This document shows positions 9,234 to 17,574 of a stretch of DNA of 64,000 nt, piece by piece; within the stretch, counting starts at the first letter, position 1, and each line of letters starts with the position of its first letter. This DNA comes from CAVPDE01 sp964580575 (GTDB lineage: Bacteria > Desulfobacterota > DSM-4660 > Desulfatiglandales > HGW-15). A model generated the notes under the pieces. That model did not search any database and had not been told where the DNA came from. It saw only the letters and a program-made list of their open reading frames with translations. Where the stretch lies: positions 38,045 through 102,044 of the forward strand of contig CAZOLJ010000003.1 of assembly GCA_964580575.1 (NCBI GenBank), given 5' to 3'. Position numbers and translations under genes: made by a program.

Positions 9234-10118
9234 TTACTCCACCTGCTGAATGCCTTCGAGCACCCAGAAGGACTTGGGATCGTTGTCGTCCTTGCTGAAG
9301 TGCCAGATTTCACGCAATTCCTTAGCCATATCCTCTTCTTTGCTCTCGCGCATCATCACGTCGAAGAGAACCGATGCGATCGTGTGGCTGTTCGAGGAGG
9401 CGACTTCAAGCAGCCTGGTGTTCACCCGCAAGATCTCCGTCTTGCTGGGCTTGGGATCTTCCTGGGCCTGCCGGTTGATCTCCTCCCACACTTCCTTAGA
9501 AGTGAACTGGCGGATGTCTCCGAGGTCTCTTTTATCCCATGAATTCTGAAGCCTGGTGTAGACGGCTTTGGCTCCTTTCATGAAGTCTTTCTCATCAAAG
9601 CCTTGCGGAATCTTTACTTCCTCTGCGGCAGCGGGTATCGGCACTCCCTGAACAGACCCATATCCTGGACGGGGAGAACCCCAGGTTTCCTGCGAACCCA
9701 GGCCGGTGCTGAATGCGGTCTGGCCTGCTTCCTGTGTCGCCATTCGCCTCGCCTTGAGAAAGCGGAAGAGGAAGAACAGAAGCCCGCCAATGATCAAAAT
9801 ATCCAGAAGGCCAGGACCACCCCAGCTGTGCATGCCGCCAAACAACAGCGAACCGATCAGCCCACCCATGAGAAGTCCGCCCAGCATACCTCCAAACGGC
9901 CTTGGGGCTGCTGCAGGGGCAGCAGGCGCGGTTTGGCCCGGTTGGCTCGGGCTCTTCTGTGGTGAAGTTGGACTTGGAGCACTTCGCTGGTAGCTTGGGT
10001 TGCTGCCGAAAGATCGACCGCCCCCCATGCGTTTGGCTTGAGCCTGCTCGATCCAGGTGTAAAACAGCGCGAAAACAAAAAGAATGATGACGGTATAGAT
10101 GGCTTTCCTTTGAGACAT
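9234..10118 (-). CDS. Tim44-like domain membrane protein
   Basis: 294 aa. An N-terminal hydrophobic segment (about 6-24) acts as signal or anchor. A Ser/Pro/Gln-rich linker follows (about 30-75), then one or two hydrophobic, glycine-rich segments (about 80-125). A C-terminal Tim44-like globular domain (about 160-294) includes FMKGAKAVYTRLQNSWDKRD. Bacterial members are envelope proteins of uncertain role. The ATG at 10118 has AAGGAG about nine bases upstream. It is monocistronic, with a terminator at its 3' end. Confidence 0.85.
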   Translation of the reverse strand: MSQRKAIYTVIILFVFALFYTWIEQAQAKRMGGGRSFGSNPSYQRSAPSPTSPQKSPSQPGQTAPAAPAAAPRPFGGMLGGLLMGGLIGSLLFGGMHSWGGPGLLDILIIGGLLFFLFRFLKARRMATQEAGQTAFSTGLGSQETWGSPRPGYGSVQGVPIPAAAEEVKIPQGFDEKDFMKGAKAVYTRLQNSWDKRDLGDIRQFTSKEVWEEINRQAQEDPKPSKTEILRVNTRLLEVASSNSHTIASVLFDVMMRESKEEDMAKELREIWHFSKDDNDPKSFWVLEGIQQVE

Positions 10119-10349
10119 TGGTTTCTCCTTCCAACAGATTGAGATCTCATGATCTTTTCAACTAATGTTTAGAAGTTGTTCGACATATTCAAGGGGTCCA
10201 CTGATAAACTTTGTGATCGTATGTTAATATAGTTACGCTGAAAAAAAAAGCAAAATCGAAAGGGATGCCGTCAACCAGTCCTGGCGCGTCAAACGCCATT
10301 GCCGGGAAATGGACGCGGAAAGAAGCAGGATGTCCCGGTTCGTCTAATA

Positions 10350-10532
10350 CTAAATCAACGTCATGGCGCATCCGTCAGCACGGGGATCAGAGCCGCCGGT
10401 GAGAATACCGGTTTGCTCATCGCGAAGGATCACCTGGCCTCGGCCGAAAAGCGCGCGTTCATAACCCGCGACACGTCGCACTTCATGCCCACGCTCCACT
10501 AAATCGGCAATCGTCTGAGAGAGGCCTAGCCT
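10350..10532 (-). pseudogene. C-terminal fragment of gamma-glutamyltransferase
   Basis: The last 60 residues of a minus-strand frame read like the end of a gamma-glutamyltranspeptidase small subunit: ERGHEVRRVAGYERALFGRG, then VILRDEQTGILTGG and SDPRADGCA before the stop at 10350. The catalytic threonine region and the whole large subunit are absent; upstream of about 10532 the frame loses similarity. It is the first of several truncated genes in the 10.2-14.9 kb stretch. The 10119-10349 gap beside it holds no recognisable gene. Confidence 0.7.
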
Positions 10533-10739
10533 TGAAGTTAAGGTCCAAACTCTAACAGATTTCACAATAGATTTACACTGAATAACAGGTGAACGCGTGA
10601 TAGTAAATATGCCCGGTACCAGCAGGTGGACTCCCACGCAAAAGAACTGGCTGGAGTCGGGTCGGATACTCGGGAAGATGAGCGCCGAGAAGGGGTTTTC
10701 ACCGGAAAAGCTCCGTAACAGGCGGTGCCCGGTTTTTCC

Positions 10740-10769
10740 TTGACACCCAACGGAGGATGCCGCTATACT
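10740..10769 (+). promoter_or_regulatory. Strong sigma-70 promoter with no intact gene behind it
   Basis: TTGACA (10740-10745), an 18-base spacer and TATACT (10764-10769). The sequence is of the kind found before stable-RNA or highly expressed genes. What follows within 20 bases is an internal piece of a transketolase gene, so the promoter seems to have lost its own transcript. Confidence 0.6.
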
Positions 10770-10787
10770 CCGCCCCATCTAAAGCAA

Positions 10788-11043
10788 GTTCTTATTACCA
10801 TCACCTGCATTGCCGAACAGAACATGGTGGGAGCGGCCCTGGGCCTGGCCTGCCGGGGTAAAATCCCCTTCGCGTCCCCCTTTGCTGCCTCTTTCTTCCG
10901 GGCCTTTGACCAGAGCCGCATGAGCCGGTATTTCAAGCCCAATCTCAAATTCGTGGGGTCCCACGCCGGGGTCTCCATCGGCGAGGACGGCCCCTCCCAG
11001 ATGGGTCTGGAAGATATTACCATGTTTCGCAATGTAAACAGCA
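10788..11043 (+). pseudogene. Internal fragment of transketolase (C-terminal half, pyrimidine-binding domain)
   Basis: The translated piece contains CIAEQNMVGAALGLACRGK, FRAFDQSRMS and GSHAGVSIGEDGPSQMGLED, diagnostic of the transketolase pyrimidine domain including the catalytic Glu of AEQN. It has no start codon or N-terminal half, and it ends abruptly after MFRNV. About 80 residues of an expected 300 (split type) or 650 (full length) remain. It cannot be functional. Confidence 0.82.
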
Positions 11044-11086
11044 TGGTGGGACCATTAGTAATTCATGAGCGCAAAGGAGAATCTTC

Positions 11087-11689
11087 ATGGACTTCACCCT
11101 CGTTGACCCCTGGGTTCGCATCGCCGCCATTCTCATCGGACTGGCCAGCTGTTTTTATGGCTATCCCCTCTTTCGTTTTTTCTTAATCCTGGGCGGCCTC
11201 CTTTATGGGTATTTATTTGGACAGTCTTTCTACCCTGCCAGCCATCCCTTCATGTCCTTCCTGGTGGGCGGCCTTGCCGCGGCAGTCCTGGCAGTCCTCG
11301 CCTATCCGCTCTGGAGCTTTGGCGTCGCCGCGATCGGCGCAGCCCTGGGTTTCATGATCCTGGGGGAACTCGGCCTGGCCTTTGGCCTTTCCCAATTCGG
11401 CGTCCTTCTACTCGGTTTCCTGGGCGCTGTTATCCTGGGATTTTTATTCTTCCAGGCTCGGGACCTCTTTGTCATCGTGGCCACCTCTTATAACGGCGCC
11501 GTCCAGGTGGTCTACGGCCTGGGGATCGTCCACGGCTCCCTGGCCTTCGGCGGCGGCCGGGCCAGCATCCTGGCCCTGGTAGCCATTATTATCCTTGGTT
11601 CCCTGGGCTTTGCGGCCCAATACTCCATGTTTAAGGACCAGCGGCGCTATTCCCAGCGAATTGACAAACCATCCAGCACACTCCCCTGA
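11087..11689 (+). CDS. Multi-pass membrane protein (DUF4203/TMEM198-like)
   Basis: 200 aa with about seven glycine- and alanine-rich hydrophobic helices from residue 10 to 185 and a short polar C-terminus. The pattern of repeated GxxxG helices resembles DUF4203/TMEM198-type membrane proteins; the function is unknown. GGAG lies about nine bases before the ATG. It is apparently the only intact gene between 10.2 and 12.2 kb, sitting between truncated genes. Its neighbours give no clue to its role. Confidence 0.6.
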   Translation: MDFTLVDPWVRIAAILIGLASCFYGYPLFRFFLILGGLLYGYLFGQSFYPASHPFMSFLVGGLAAAVLAVLAYPLWSFGVAAIGAALGFMILGELGLAFGLSQFGVLLLGFLGAVILGFLFFQARDLFVIVATSYNGAVQVVYGLGIVHGSLAFGGGRASILALVAIIILGSLGFAAQYSMFKDQRRYSQRIDKPSSTLP

Positions 11690-11696
11690 GGGGCGC

Positions 11697-11816
11697 ATGT
11701 GCCAGACTCTCACGGTACTGTTGCAGCAGCGGGTGGCCGCCCAACGCGAACGGACCGCCATCATAAACGTCGTCGGCGACACCGTCCAAAAAATGACCTA
11801 CGGCCAGCTCTACAAC
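11697..11816 (+). pseudogene. N-terminal fragment of an AMP-forming acyl-CoA synthetase/ligase
   Basis: About 40 residues after an ATG with a GAGGGG ribosome site read MCQTLTVLLQQRVAAQ, then RTAIINVVGDTVQKMTYGQL. This resembles the start of AMP-binding ligases (the DRTAII...GDTxxKMTYGEL segment). Similarity stops near 11816, with no AMP-binding or hinge motif. The downstream 11817-12090 stretch gives no convincing product. Assignment is moderate because the fragment is short. Confidence 0.5.
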
Positions 11817-12265
11817 CGAGCCCCCTATCGACTATTCGGACACGCAGGTCTGCCCTTCCGATAACGGTTTTTGTGCAGCCCCGGAATATCCGGCGGATAT
11901 TCTTCTCTGAGATCGAAACCGATATGCGGCGCGCAGGGTGATGTTCGCCCCTTTTCCCCTCAAAACGCCACCTCTCAGCAACTCCCGGGCTGGCTCCCCC
12001 TTGCGTTCACAGCGGACCCTGCCAGCCTGGGAAGCCCTCGTCCACCGCAATCCTCCAGTCCTCAACAGGCTGTGCCCGGTCTTTCGGAGAACGGATCATC
12101 AGGGTTGATGGAAAACAGCGCACTGAGAACATCCGGATTGACGTTATCGTCGAAGGGATTACCGAAAACAAGCCGTGGAGGTGCGGGCTCGAATTCGACT
12201 ATGCAAAGGGAGAATCCTTTTACTGCCGACCACTGCGGCTCTCAGAGGACAAGAATCCAGATCGC

Positions 12266-13558
12266 ATGCCCGTGCCAGCAGCCGCAGGGACCACAAACCT
12301 TGCCTTTTTGCCGCCGATATCCGGTTTAGCCTCCAATGAAACGCGCCTAGATCCAGGCGCGATCAATGTTCGCATAGGAGAAGGTCGCACAGCCGAGGTG
12401 CTTAGAAATCTCTGTTACAGAATCCATGAAACCGATGCTGAGAAATGGAATAGACTTAAAGAGCACATTTTGAGACTATTTGGTTCTGAACTAGATCCCC
12501 CGAAATACATCCGTGAACGTGGGGAGGTTGTCATGACCTACCGCGAAGGCATTAATCGCCTGGACTTGGCGTCTTCGGGGCGGGGCATGCAGCAGACCAT
12601 GCTTCTGCTCGCGTATATGTTCGCTAACCCAGGGGCAGTGCTGCTCCTGGACGAACCTGATGCCCATCTGGAAATCCTACGGCAACGACAGATATACCAA
12701 CGCTTGATCGACGTAGCCTCCGTCAGCGGTAATCAGATCATTGCAGCAAGTCACTCCGAGGTTTTGCTCAACGAGGCAGCCGGCCGAGACGTCGTTATTG
12801 CATTTGTTGGAAAGCCACATCGAATTGACGACCGTGGAAGTCAGATACTGAAGGCGCTCCGAGAGATCGGCTTTGAGCAATACTACCAAGCTGAACAAAC
12901 GGGGTGGGTCCTATACCTTGAGGGATCGACCGACCTGGCCGTTCTACGCACGTTCGCCGAAATGCTAGAATATGACGAAGCGGTAAGAACTTTGGAGCGC
13001 CCGTTTGTCTATTATGTTGGGAACCAGCCGGCAGATGCCCGGAGGCACTTCCATGGGCTCCGCGAAGCAATTCCCGGCCTTCAGGGCATTGCGATCTTTG
13101 ATCGGTTGGGTTCTCCGTTGCCAAACGATTTGGGCGCAAGAGGTGTCATTTGGCAACGACGAGAAATCGAGAATTATCTGTGCTCGAAAGATACTCTGGA
13201 TGCTTATGCCCGCGCGTCAGCCAGGCAGGAAGTACCTGGTCCGCTCTTCACAGCATCCGAAGAGGACCGCAGGGTTAAGGCAATGCGTGAGGCCATTCAG
13301 GAGGTTGAAGCAGCCCTCGATAAACTTGGAAAGAGTTCACCGTGGAATCCAGATACCAAAGTCAGCGACGACTTCCTCGACCCCCTGTTCCGTATCTATT
13401 TTAAGAAACTTGGAGTGCCGAACCTGATGGCTAAGAAGAACTTCTATGAACTCGCCTACTACGTGAGAAAAGAGGAGATTGCGCCTGATGTCAAAGAGAA
13501 GCTTGATGCGATTGTGGAGACTGCAAGGGCCGCAACACCTCCTCAGGAGGAAGCTTGA
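12266..13558 (+). CDS. OLD-family-like ATPase with TOPRIM-like C-terminus, 5'-truncated
   Basis: 430 aa from the first in-frame ATG. The frame stays protein-like upstream to about 12089 (ERIIRVDGKQRTENIRIDV), so the true N-terminus with the Walker A loop is missing. Seen: signature-like LASSGRGMQQTMLLLAYM (about 95-112), Walker B AVLLLDEPDAH (about 122-132), H-loop IIAASHSEVL, and a C-terminal region starting WVLYLEGSTDLAVLR that resembles the Glu-containing start of a TOPRIM domain. Such proteins act in phage defence or DNA repair. Without a P-loop it should not hydrolyse ATP. Its flanks are other gene fragments, so it is probably a decaying gene. Confidence 0.65.
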   Translation: MPVPAAAGTTNLAFLPPISGLASNETRLDPGAINVRIGEGRTAEVLRNLCYRIHETDAEKWNRLKEHILRLFGSELDPPKYIRERGEVVMTYREGINRLDLASSGRGMQQTMLLLAYMFANPGAVLLLDEPDAHLEILRQRQIYQRLIDVASVSGNQIIAASHSEVLLNEAAGRDVVIAFVGKPHRIDDRGSQILKALREIGFEQYYQAEQTGWVLYLEGSTDLAVLRTFAEMLEYDEAVRTLERPFVYYVGNQPADARRHFHGLREAIPGLQGIAIFDRLGSPLPNDLGARGVIWQRREIENYLCSKDTLDAYARASARQEVPGPLFTASEEDRRVKAMREAIQEVEAALDKLGKSSPWNPDTKVSDDFLDPLFRIYFKKLGVPNLMAKKNFYELAYYVRKEEIAPDVKEKLDAIVETARAATPPQEEA

Positions 13559-13580
13559 GCGATTTAATTGAAGGAACCTG

Positions 13581-13808
13581 CCCGTGGGTGATGATGATTC
13601 GCTCAACATCAGCAATGTCTAAACCCGCATTTCGAAGGTCACTGCCAAGGTATTCCAAGGTCCCGGGAGCCTTGAGGCACGTATCGATGAGGGTTATAGG
13701 ACCTTTTCCCAGGGCATAGAGATTTACCGTGAGGAGATTGGAAAGACCCGGAACCGGAATGGGAATGGGGGCGATGCTTTCACATTTGGGAAATGGTTTG
13801 ATGTTCAT
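13581..13808 (-). pseudogene. N-terminal fragment of a metallo-beta-lactamase-fold hydrolase
   Basis: From the ATG at 13808 the frame reads MNIKPFPKCESI, then LTVNLYALGKGPITLIDTC and DIADVERIIITHG, the usual start of an MBL-fold protein. The sequence diverges exactly where the zinc motif HxHxDH should follow: THGQ replaces THxHxDH. About 76 residues remain. The frame is continuous with the upstream dehydrogenase fragment, giving a chimeric reading frame. Confidence 0.72.
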
Positions 13809-14534
13809 CTTTTCCAGTTGGACATCCTGGGCAAAGTGGGCTTGAGGACCTCCGTGACCTTTCATGGCGCCGCAGGGAGGCTTGTTCGTGTAAATCCTGT
13901 ACCCATCGTACTGGTAGGTGGGAATGCGATAGGGAAAAGTCTGAAAGGCGCCCACCAGAACTGTGGTGAGCGGCCCAAGGCTGCAGTAGGCGCCTCCGTG
14001 AAGGAACGCCTTGCAGTGCCGGGCCACCAGAGTCCCGTCTTTTTTCACTCCTGTCTTCATCGTGATCGTCACCAGGTGTTTTCGCCTTGCTGCCGTGAAC
14101 TCTTCATCTCTTGAGTACACGATCTTGACCGGTCTGCCCGTTTTCCTTGAAAGCAGAGCTGCGCAGAAATCCAGGGCGGCCATGCCGTCCGACTTTCCTC
14201 CAAAACCTCCGCCCACATAGGGCTTGATGACGCGGACACGGTCGGCATTGATTCCAAGCGTCAGGGCCAGGTGCTGCTGCACGTAGTAGGGAGTCTGGGT
14301 GGAAGTGTGAAGAGTGAGTCTCCCGCACATGTCCCACTCAGCCAGGGCCGCGTGCGGCTCGAGGTAGGCATGGATAGCGGACTGGGTGGTGAAGGTGTCT
14401 TCAAGCACCAGATCGCTCTCGAGAAACCCTCTTTCCACGTCCCCCTCCTTTAGGTGGAATTCCCTGCTCATGTTGCCCGGCGCATTTGCATCGATCCTGG
14501 GCAGTCTCTTCCCTATGACATGGTACTCACTCAT
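13809..14534 (-). pseudogene. Xanthine dehydrogenase/aldehyde oxidoreductase molybdenum-subunit fragment with internal deletion
   Basis: It starts properly at 14534 with GGGAGG upstream (MSEYHVIGKRLPRIDANA) but jumps straight to NMSREFHLKEGDVERGF, a segment normally more than 100 residues downstream. The small alpha/beta hammerhead region is therefore deleted in frame. It then includes the molybdopterin-site motifs EPHAALAEW and YVGGGFGGKSDG and ends near AMKGHGGPQAHFA, where the MBL-fold fragment begins. Roughly 240 of an expected ~750 residues remain. No FAD or 2Fe-2S partner subunits are nearby. Confidence 0.78.
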
Positions 14535-14741
14535 GAGGGTCCTCCCCTTTCGTTACGCTTGCGTGGGATGATAGGTCGATTGCCCATGCGTGTCAAACCG
14601 CAATCTTTTCCGGATGTTGCACTTCCAACGCTCCTTCTGAACCCATGAAGTTCCTTGACCCTCCGCGTCCTTATTTGCTAATATTCTATTCACCTTTCAG
14701 TCATTCCTGCAAGGGCGGAGGCGGAAGGGATGTCTTAACTG

Positions 14742-14851
14742 TGGTTTTCAGCGACCTCCTGAGAAAGACCATCCCCAGCGCAGATCCCCGCGACTTCTTG
14801 AATCGCTACGGCATCCTGGACAAAGTCCGCGCCATCCACGGCGACGGCTAG
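14742..14851 (+). pseudogene. Short C-terminal open frame of unknown origin
   Basis: Frame ending at TAG 14851 with a protein-like tail (FSDLLRKTIPSADPRDFLN, then RYGILDKVRAIHGDG). It has no convincing start or ribosome site, but a terminator hairpin follows 70 bases later, as expected for a real gene end. I do not recognise the family. It is probably another truncated gene of the 10.2-14.9 kb region. Confidence 0.25.
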
Positions 14852-14921
14852 GATTGACGACCTGAAAGCATATCTGCTATAAAAGATCAGCTTCTCACTT
14901 TTCGCTTGCTGTTTCCATGCA

Positions 14922-14953
14922 CCCCCTCTCCCGCAACGAGAAGGGGTTTTTTC
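14922..14953 (+). terminator. Rho-independent terminator before the archease gene
   Basis: CCCC(C)TCTC (14922-14930) pairs with GAGA(A)GGGG (14938-14946), followed by a run of six T. It acts on the plus strand and separates the gene-fragment region from the archease/rtcB genes. Confidence 0.75.
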
Positions 14954-14964
14954 TGGGATAAGGA

Positions 14965-15384
14965 ATGACAGGGCGATTCGAACTGGTCGATCATACGGGA
15001 GACCTTGGGGTCTGGGTGTTTGGAGAAAGTCTATCGCAGCTTTTTGAGCAGGCGGCTCATGCGCTGACCTTCATCCTCACGGAACCGGAGACCATTCGCC
15101 TCAAGGAGACCCGAAAGATCCAATTGGAAGCAAAGACGGACGAAGAGCTCCTGATCACCTGGCTCAATGAGTTCGTCTGCCTTTTCGATACAAAGGGGCT
15201 GCTTTTTAAGACCTACGACGTTCTCTCTGTTCATGATCACCGTCTTGAAGCTCTGGCCCAAGGGGAGAGCTACGTTGAAGGCCGTCATTCGATCAAGACC
15301 ACTGTGAAGGCGGCAACCTATCATCAACTGAGAATCGAAAACCGTCAGGGAGTCTGGACAGCGCGGGTGATTTTCGATCTTTGA
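14965..15384 (+). CDS. Archease, RtcB RNA-ligase activator
   Basis: 139 aa, the full family length. The start ELVDHTGDLGVWVFGESL, the middle TDEELLITWLNEFVCLFDT and the C-terminal VKAATYHQLRI are archease signatures. The conserved acidic residues (Asp in DHTGD and near the C-terminus) bind the metal used to help RtcB guanylylation and turnover. The rtcB gene starts 246 bases downstream on the same strand, so the two very likely work together. A start at 14965 fits a GGATAAGGA-type ribosome site. Confidence 0.93.
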   Translation: MTGRFELVDHTGDLGVWVFGESLSQLFEQAAHALTFILTEPETIRLKETRKIQLEAKTDEELLITWLNEFVCLFDTKGLLFKTYDVLSVHDHRLEALAQGESYVEGRHSIKTTVKAATYHQLRIENRQGVWTARVIFDL

Positions 15385-15420
15385 TCGGCTGCCGACTTCA
15401 GCCGGCATCTGAGAGACAAA

Positions 15421-15494
15421 GGGACAGAGGCACAAAGGCACAGAGCAGAAAAATCATCTCCCCATATCCCTCTGTTCCTTTGTGCATTTGTCCC
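15421..15494. repeat. Long imperfect inverted repeat between archease and rtcB
   Basis: The 25-base arms 15421-15445 and 15470-15494 are complementary at 22 positions and enclose a 24-base loop. The motif cAGAGGCACAAAGGCAC and its complement recur again to about 15540. The region does not encode protein and looks like a small dispersed repeat or an RNA hairpin in the archease/rtcB intergenic space. Confidence 0.7.
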
Positions 15495-15630
15495 TTTCCT
15501 GGTAACTTTGTGCCTATGTGCTTTTGCACCTTTGTGCCTGCATCGCGGCGCGAAAACCAAACTGAAGCGTTCGCCTCGTGGCGAGGGGCTTTCTCCCGTT
15601 GCCGGAGGTGGAGAATGAAGGAGATGCAGA

Positions 15631-17076
15631 GTGGCTGACATCAGAATACAGCAAATCGATGAGTGGCGGTGGCGCATTCCCAGGGAAGGAAAAATGCGAA
15701 CCGAAGGGCTGGTCTATGCGGATGAAAAGCTGATGAAGGACATCCGCAACGATCAGAGCCTCTTGCAGGTCGTCAACGTGGCGACCCTGCCCGGCATCGT
15801 CGGAAACTCCATGGCCATGCCGGACATCCACTGGGGTTATGGATTTCCGATCGGCGGCGTAGCGGCCTTTGATGTGAGCACGGGAATCATTTCGCCGGGC
15901 GGCGTGGGATATGACATTAACTGAGGCGTTCGCCTCCTTCGCTCAAGTTTGAGCGCCGACGATGCGAGAAACAAAATCCAGGACATCGTGCATGCTCTGT
16001 TCCGCAACATTCCTTCAGGTGTCGGATCGACCAGAAAAGATCTGAGGCTTACACCCAAGGAGCTCTCGAGAGTCCTGGAAAAAGGCGCTCAGTGGACTCT
16101 TGAACACGGTTACGGATCAGAAGCAGATGCCGACCACATTGAGGCTCATGGCTGCATCCCAGGCGCAGATCCCGTCTGTGTGAGTTCCCGTGCAATGGAG
16201 AGGGGCAAAGCTCAGCTGGGCACCCTGGGCTCAGGGAATCACTTTGTCGAGGTCGGATACGTGGACGAGGTCTTTGATGAAGGAGCCGCTTCTGCCATGG
16301 GTCTTTACAAGGACCAGATGACCGTCCTCGTGCACACGGGTTCGCGCGGGCTGGGGCACCAGGTCTGTGACGACTACATCAAGGTGATGCTTGAAGCCTC
16401 CAGAAAATATGGCTTCGAGCTGCCTGATCCTCAACTCTGTTGCGCTCCTGTGGGTTCCAAGGAGGGAGAACGGTATCTGGCAGCCATGGCTTGCGCCGCG
16501 AATTTCGCCTTTGTCAATCGCCAGATGATCACTCACTGGGTGCGTGAAACCTTCGAGCAGGTCTTCCAGCTCGGGCCGAGAGATCTCGGGCTGCGACTGA
16601 TCTATGACGTTTGCCACAACATGGCCAAGATGGAAACCCACGAAGTGCAGGGCGAGAAAAAGCGTCTCTGCGTCCACCGAAAAGGAGCTACCCGTGCTTT
16701 TCCTCCGGGCCATCCGGAGATCCCCTCAGATTATCAGAAAGTGGGACAGCCGGTTCTTATTCCCGGAGACATGGGGAGGTGCTCCTATGTCCTGGTGGGA
16801 ACGGAACACGGATATGAGGAGACTTTCGGCTCAGCCTGTCATGGAGCCGGTCGCCTCATGAGCAGGCATCAGGCCATTAAGGCCGCCAAAGGCAGGGCCA
16901 TTGCCCGCGAACTGGAGGATCAGGGAATCCTGGTGAGAGGAGCGAGCAAAGCCACCCTGGTGGAAGAAATCCCCGATGCTTACAAGGATGTGAACGACGT
17001 GGTGAACGTCGTCCAAGGAGCGGGAATCGGCAAGAAGGTGGTGCGGCTCAAACCCATTGGCGTGATTAAGGGATAG
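15631..17076 (+). CDS. rtcB: RtcB RNA-splicing ligase, predicted selenoprotein (UGA = Sec98)
   Basis: Joins RNA 2',3'-cyclic phosphate (or 3'-phosphate) and 5'-OH ends using GTP and Mn2+. A GTG start at 15631 with AAGGAG upstream gives 97 codons ending GGVGYDIN. TGA follows at 15922-15924, and the same frame then continues with GVRLLRSSLSADDARN to a stop at 17076 (481 residues, normal RtcB length). The codon after GVGYDIN normally encodes the Cys that bridges the two Mn ions (Cys98 in Pyrococcus horikoshii, the same residue number here). All other motifs are intact: LGSGNHFVEV, HTGSRGLGHQ, DVCHNMAK and the guanylylated His in ACHGAGR. A SECIS-like hairpin starts 16 bases after the TGA. A nonsense mutation or sequencing error is the alternative, but nothing else in the gene is damaged. 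Confidence 0.85.
15922..15955 (+). promoter_or_regulatory. UGA codon and SECIS-like hairpin in rtcB
   Basis: UGA (15922-15924) is followed by a 16-base spacer and GCTCA-AGTT-TGAGC (15941-15954), extendable by C15940-G15955. A short perfect stem, an apical loop with G in its second position followed by U, and a UGA-to-stem distance in the 16-37 base range fit the bacterial SECIS model for SelB binding. The same AGUU loop occurs after the arsS UGA. Confidence 0.7.
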
Positions 17077-17087
17077 GAGGACATGAA

Positions 17088-17489
17088 ATGCGAAACATCG
17101 AAAGCGACACGCACAGCAAGACGATCGGTTACATTCTTTGGATCTTCGGGTTCCTAGGTGCCCACAGGTTTTACTACGGCAAACCCGTAACAGGAACCCT
17201 CTATTTCTTCACACTGGGATTGCTGCTCATCGGCTGGATTGTGGATCTCTTCCTTATTCCATCCATGGATCGTGAAGCCGACCTCCGCTTCAGAGCGGGA
17301 AGGTACGATTACAATGTGGCTTGGATTCTGCTCACCTTTCTCGGAGTTTTCGGAATCCACCGCTTTTACATGGGCAAGTGGTTCACAGGAATCCTCTACC
17401 TTCTGACCGGCGGTCTTTTTCTCATCGGATACATTTACGACTACTGGACCCTGAACGATCAGCTGACGATTCTGAACAGCGAAGGGTAG
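17088..17489 (+). CDS. Protein with two TM2 domains
   Basis: 133 aa. The first half (about 8-55, GYILWIFGFLGAHRFYYGK...GWIVDLFLIP) and second half (about 72-125, AWILLTFLGVFGIHRFYMGK...GYIYDYWTLND) are two copies of the TM2 module. Each has two membrane helices joined by a short turn after the GxHRFY motif. AGGAGG lies nine bases before the ATG. It follows rtcB by 11 bases and is probably co-transcribed, though TM2 proteins have no known tie to RNA ligation; the role is unknown. Confidence 0.9.
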   Translation: MRNIESDTHSKTIGYILWIFGFLGAHRFYYGKPVTGTLYFFTLGLLLIGWIVDLFLIPSMDREADLRFRAGRYDYNVAWILLTFLGVFGIHRFYMGKWFTGILYLLTGGLFLIGYIYDYWTLNDQLTILNSEG

Positions 17490-17574
17490 CGCAACAGGGG
17501 ATTGACGTTTATCGGCGAATTGCTATAAGATAGGCCGACTGTCAGAAGAAAGCCTTATCAGAACTTTCACTGCT

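Noticed and set aside
9225..9542. Plus-strand frames across the Tim44-domain gene
   Set aside because: Antisense shadows of a well-supported minus-strand gene.
15631..15924. Treating the 97-codon rtcB piece and the 375-codon piece as two separate genes or a nonsense pseudogene
   Set aside because: Both pieces are in the same frame, together give the exact family length, and the TGA sits only at the functional Cys with a SECIS-like hairpin behind it.
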